From positions 1 through 8,218 of the forward strand of contig DAHWKH010000173.1 in assembly GCA_027343725.1 (NCBI GenBank): a stretch of DNA of 8,218 bases, written 5' to 3'. The position numbers and the translations under genes are program-made. The stretch is from Acidiferrobacteraceae bacterium (lineage in GTDB: Bacteria; Pseudomonadota; Gammaproteobacteria; Acidiferrobacterales; Acidiferrobacteraceae). Of the stretch, positions 6,721-8,218 are shown one piece after another (within the stretch, counting starts at the first letter, position 1; each line of letters opens with the position of its first letter). Below the pieces are notes generated by a model, which saw only the letters and a list, made by a program, of their open reading frames with translations, did no database searches and was not told where the DNA came from.

Positions 6721-6749
6721 ATGATAGTGGCTTTGCTCCCGATTGCCAA
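6721..6749 (-). promoter_or_regulatory. Sigma-70 promoter of nadB
   Basis: On the minus strand, TTGGCA (plus-strand 6749-6744, 5 of 6 to TTGACA), a 17-base spacer, and TATCAT (6726-6721, 5 of 6 to TATAAT). This is the best promoter match in the window. Transcription would start near 6714, giving a leader of about 23 bases. It lies inside the nadB-rpoE divergent region, so its use could affect rpoE expression. Confidence 0.7.
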
Positions 6750-6769
6750 ACGACTGCCTACGCCCGCCT

Positions 6770-6850
6770 ATGCTCATGGTCTCTGACACGCACACTCCTT
6801 GGCGCCAAGGCGAACCTTTTGCCATGGCCGTGGTCACTTACAGGTGGTAG
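6770..6850 (+). CDS. Possible leader peptide upstream of rpoE
   Basis: A 26-codon frame from ATG 6770 to TAG 6848-6850, with further in-frame ATGs at 6776 and 6824. The last version encodes only MAVVTYRW. It ends overlapping the GTG (6844) proposed as the rpoE start, so translation could be coupled. No strong Shine-Dalgarno sequence precedes any of its ATGs; AAGG at 6807-6810 is 13 bases from the last one. A translationally coupled leader peptide has been described upstream of E. coli rpoE, but I see no sequence similarity that I could claim. It may be a chance ORF. Confidence 0.28.
   Translation: MLMVSDTHTPWRQGEPFAMAVVTYRW
6797..6810. promoter_or_regulatory. Perfect 14-bp palindrome upstream of rpoE
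   Basis: CCTTGGCGCCAAGG reads the same on both strands. It lies 34 bases before the proposed rpoE start and downstream of the nadB promoter. A perfect dyad of this length is a plausible dimeric regulator site, but I do not recognise it as a known operator. Confidence 0.4.
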
Positions 6851-7446
6851 CGGGTCCTTCCCACAGCGCGCTCGATCAGGGTGTCGATCAGGATCTGGTG
6901 GCGCGTGTCAAACGCGGTGAGAAGGCGGCGTTCGACCTCTTGGTGCGCAAGTACCAGCACCGGATCGCGAAGCTTGTGACGCGATACGTGTACGACCGCG
7001 CCGAGGTGGAGGATGTGACCCAGGAGGTGTTCATCAAAGCCTACCGGGCCTTGCCCGGGTTTCGCGGCGACAGTGCGTTCTACACATGGCTTTATCGCAT
7101 TGCGATCAACACCGCCAAGAATCACCTCGTCTTCCAAGGGCGCAGGCTGCCCACGACCGACGTCGAGGCCGAGGAGGTGGAGCTGACGGATGAAGGGGCG
7201 GCTTTACGCGAGAACGCGACACCGGAACACAGCGTGCTCACGGACGAGATCGCCCGCACCGTGGCGCGGGCCCTGGAGGCCTTGCCCGAGGACCTGCGGG
7301 TCGCAATTACCTTGCGGGAGATAGAGGGACTCAGCTATGAAGAGATCGCAGGGATCATGGAATGTCCGATCGGCACGGTCCGTTCGCGGATCTTTCGGGC
7401 GCGCGAGGTGATCGACCGGGAGCTGAGGCCGTTGCTGGAGCGCTAG
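6844..7446 (+). CDS. rpoE: RNA polymerase sigma factor SigE (RpoE/AlgU type)
   Basis: A group 4 (ECF) sigma factor that directs RNA polymerase to envelope-stress promoters and is held inactive by RseA. Numbered from GTG 6844 the protein has 200 residues, against 191-193 in E. coli and Pseudomonas. Region 2 (about 20-95) contains DVTQEVFIKAYRAL and FRGDSAFYTWLYRIAINTAKN (73-93), almost identical to RpoE and AlgU. Region 4 (about 135-190) has LPEDLRVAITLREIEGLSYEE and the recognition helix GTVRSRIFRARE. The start is a real problem: no in-frame ATG exists, and GTG 6844 has a poor ribosome binding site. TTG 6799 (215 residues) also lacks one. GTG 6898 has AGGA 4 bases upstream but would trim the protein to MARVKRG, close to the edge of region 2. 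GTG 6844 best fits family length. rseA follows 21 bases after the stop. Confidence 0.93.
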   Translation: MVAGPSHSALDQGVDQDLVARVKRGEKAAFDLLVRKYQHRIAKLVTRYVYDRAEVEDVTQEVFIKAYRALPGFRGDSAFYTWLYRIAINTAKNHLVFQGRRLPTTDVEAEEVELTDEGAALRENATPEHSVLTDEIARTVARALEALPEDLRVAITLREIEGLSYEEIAGIMECPIGTVRSRIFRAREVIDRELRPLLER

Positions 7447-7467
7447 TCTCGTTGGCGGAGAAGAGGT

Positions 7468-8031
7468 ATGAAAGAGATACTGTCGGCGTTGGTGGATGCG
7501 GAAGTGGATGCGAGGGAACGCGCCAAGGTTCTGGAGAAGATGCTCGTCGACGACGAGTTGCGGGCGGTCTGGGGCCGCTACCACGTGGCGCGCGCGGTCC
7601 TTCGCCAGGAATGGGATGGGTGCCTCAGCGCGGATTTCAGCGCGCGGGTCCAGGCGGCGCTAGCGGCCCCGGGGCCGGATAGGGCGGCGGAGGTCGTCGC
7701 CTTTCCCGCGCGCGGGAAAGGGCGGCAATACGCGCGCTTTGCGCTGGCGGCGTCGCTGACCGCGGCGGCGGCGCTCTTCGGGTTGCGGGTCGCCGTGGTC
7801 GGCGACCACAAGGCGGCCCAGCCCTTGAAGACCGCGTTGTCGGTCCCGTTGCCCCGGCCTCACCACTACGTCACGCGCGCCCATTGGCACGGGGCACGCT
7901 GGCGTAACCGCCTGAACGCCTTTTTGATCGAACACGCGGCGGTCGCGCCGTTTGCCGGCATGAACGGCATGTCCTACGTACGGCTCGCCGCTTACAACGG
8001 GCCCCTACGGGGAGTGCGGCAGAAACCATGA
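7468..8031 (+). CDS. rseA: Anti-sigma-E factor RseA/MucA
   Basis: A single-pass inner-membrane protein that binds SigE on the cytoplasmic side and is destroyed by stepwise proteolysis (DegS/AlgW, then RseP) under envelope stress. The 187-residue protein has an N-terminal anti-sigma domain (about 1-65) with the family pattern LSALVDAEVD, then VWGRYHVARAVLR (34-46). One transmembrane helix follows at about 89-111 (ALAASLTAAAALFGL). The periplasmic part (112-187) contains LNAFLIEHAAVAPFAGMNG and SYVRLAAYN, which resembles the conserved C-terminal region of MucA that meets RseB/MucB. GGAG lies 7 bases before the ATG. It is the second gene of the rpoE operon, and its stop TGA overlaps the ATG of rseB, implying coupled translation. 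Identification rests on both the N-terminal pattern and the position. Confidence 0.92.
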   Translation: MKEILSALVDAEVDARERAKVLEKMLVDDELRAVWGRYHVARAVLRQEWDGCLSADFSARVQAALAAPGPDRAAEVVAFPARGKGRQYARFALAASLTAAAALFGLRVAVVGDHKAAQPLKTALSVPLPRPHHYVTRAHWHGARWRNRLNAFLIEHAAVAPFAGMNGMSYVRLAAYNGPLRGVRQKP

Positions 8032-8218
8032 GGGTCCCGCGGACGCTTGTGGCCGCGGCCGTTTGTCTTGCCGGCATCGGCGCGGCTTACGCCATGAGCG
8101 CCCGGGCATGGCTTGAGCGCATGGAACGCGCGGCCGATCAGAGCAACTACAGCGGCACCTTCGTCTACCGTCACGGACCCCTGCTGTCGGTCATGCATAT
8201 CGTCCACCGCGCCGTGAA
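8028..8218 (+). CDS. rseB: Sigma-E regulatory protein RseB/MucB, N-terminal part only
   Basis: This gene is cut by the right edge after 63 codons. Its ATG overlaps the rseA stop as ATGA. Residues 1-22 form a Sec signal peptide (basic start, hydrophobic core LVAAAVCLAGIGAA, probable cleavage after AYA), so the protein is periplasmic. The mature start, AWLERMERAADQSNYSGTFVYRHG (28-50), matches the MucB/RseB opening pattern W-L-x-R-M, a spaced A, then NY-x-G-x-F-x-Y. RseB binds the periplasmic part of RseA and shields it from DegS/AlgW cleavage until lipids or mislocalised lipopolysaccharide bind. Order and overlap fit the conserved rpoE-rseA-rseB operon. Confidence 0.9.
   Translation, partial: MRVPRTLVAAAVCLAGIGAAYAMSARAWLERMERAADQSNYSGTFVYRHGPLLSVMHIVHRAV

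Noticed and set aside
5120..6724. A 534-codon open frame on the plus strand opposite nadB
   Set aside because: nadB on the minus strand has complete family motifs and normal length. The plus-strand frame is a low-complexity Arg/Ala/Gly shadow.
6743..6774. TTGCCA (6743-6748) with TATGCT (6769-6774) as a plus-strand rpoE promoter
   Set aside because: The hexamers are good but the spacer is 20 bases, too long for a normal sigma-70 promoter.

Overview
The window looks like chromosomal DNA of a GC-rich gammaproteobacterium. The best evidence is the right end: nadB (L-aspartate oxidase) is divergent from rpoE-rseA-rseB (sigma-E, its anti-sigma factor and the RseB/MucB regulator). This is the arrangement known from E. 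coli and its relatives, and the SigE sequence lies between E. coli RpoE and Pseudomonas AlgU. High GC at third codon positions and long antisense open frames indicate a strongly GC-biased genome. I cannot name the species. I see no insertion sequence, phage gene, CRISPR array, tRNA or rRNA.

Layout, left to right. Positions 1-161 (minus) hold the 5' end of an exported protein with a clear signal peptide and a consensus ribosome binding site. It is preceded, 33 bases upstream on the same strand, by a possible 69-residue orphan ORF (195-404). Positions 405-731 form a divergent intergenic region with a striking near-perfect 21-bp inverted repeat (506-562) whose two arms carry mirror-image CATAAT hexamers. 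Positions 732-1973 (plus) encode a RhlE-type DEAD-box RNA helicase. Positions 1974-2337 are a gap holding a strong hairpin just after the helicase and little else. Positions 2338-3747 encode a MASE4-GGDEF diguanylate cyclase, followed 10 bases later by a DUF2784 membrane protein (3758-4144), probably as one operon. Positions 4212-5039 encode undecaprenyl-diphosphatase UppP with its own well-formed sigma-70 promoter. Positions 5036-6691 (minus) encode nadB, whose stop codon overlaps that of uppP. Positions 6692-6843 are a compact divergent control region, and rpoE, rseA and rseB (the last cut by the window edge) follow on the plus strand.

How the genes fit together: rpoE-rseA-rseB is an envelope-stress circuit in which RseA holds SigE at the inner membrane and RseB guards RseA in the periplasm. 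UppP recycles the lipid carrier for peptidoglycan and O-antigen. The diguanylate cyclase makes c-di-GMP in response to an unknown signal sensed in the membrane. NadB starts NAD synthesis. The helicase probably remodels RNA or ribosome assembly intermediates.

Most of the window is ordinary, conserved chromosome. I did not find a convincing undescribed system. The points most worth checking are the rpoE leader (no in-frame ATG, an overlapping short upstream ORF, a 14-bp palindrome and a possible SigE-type promoter), the symmetric inverted repeat before the helicase, and the unrecognised small ORF beside the exported protein.
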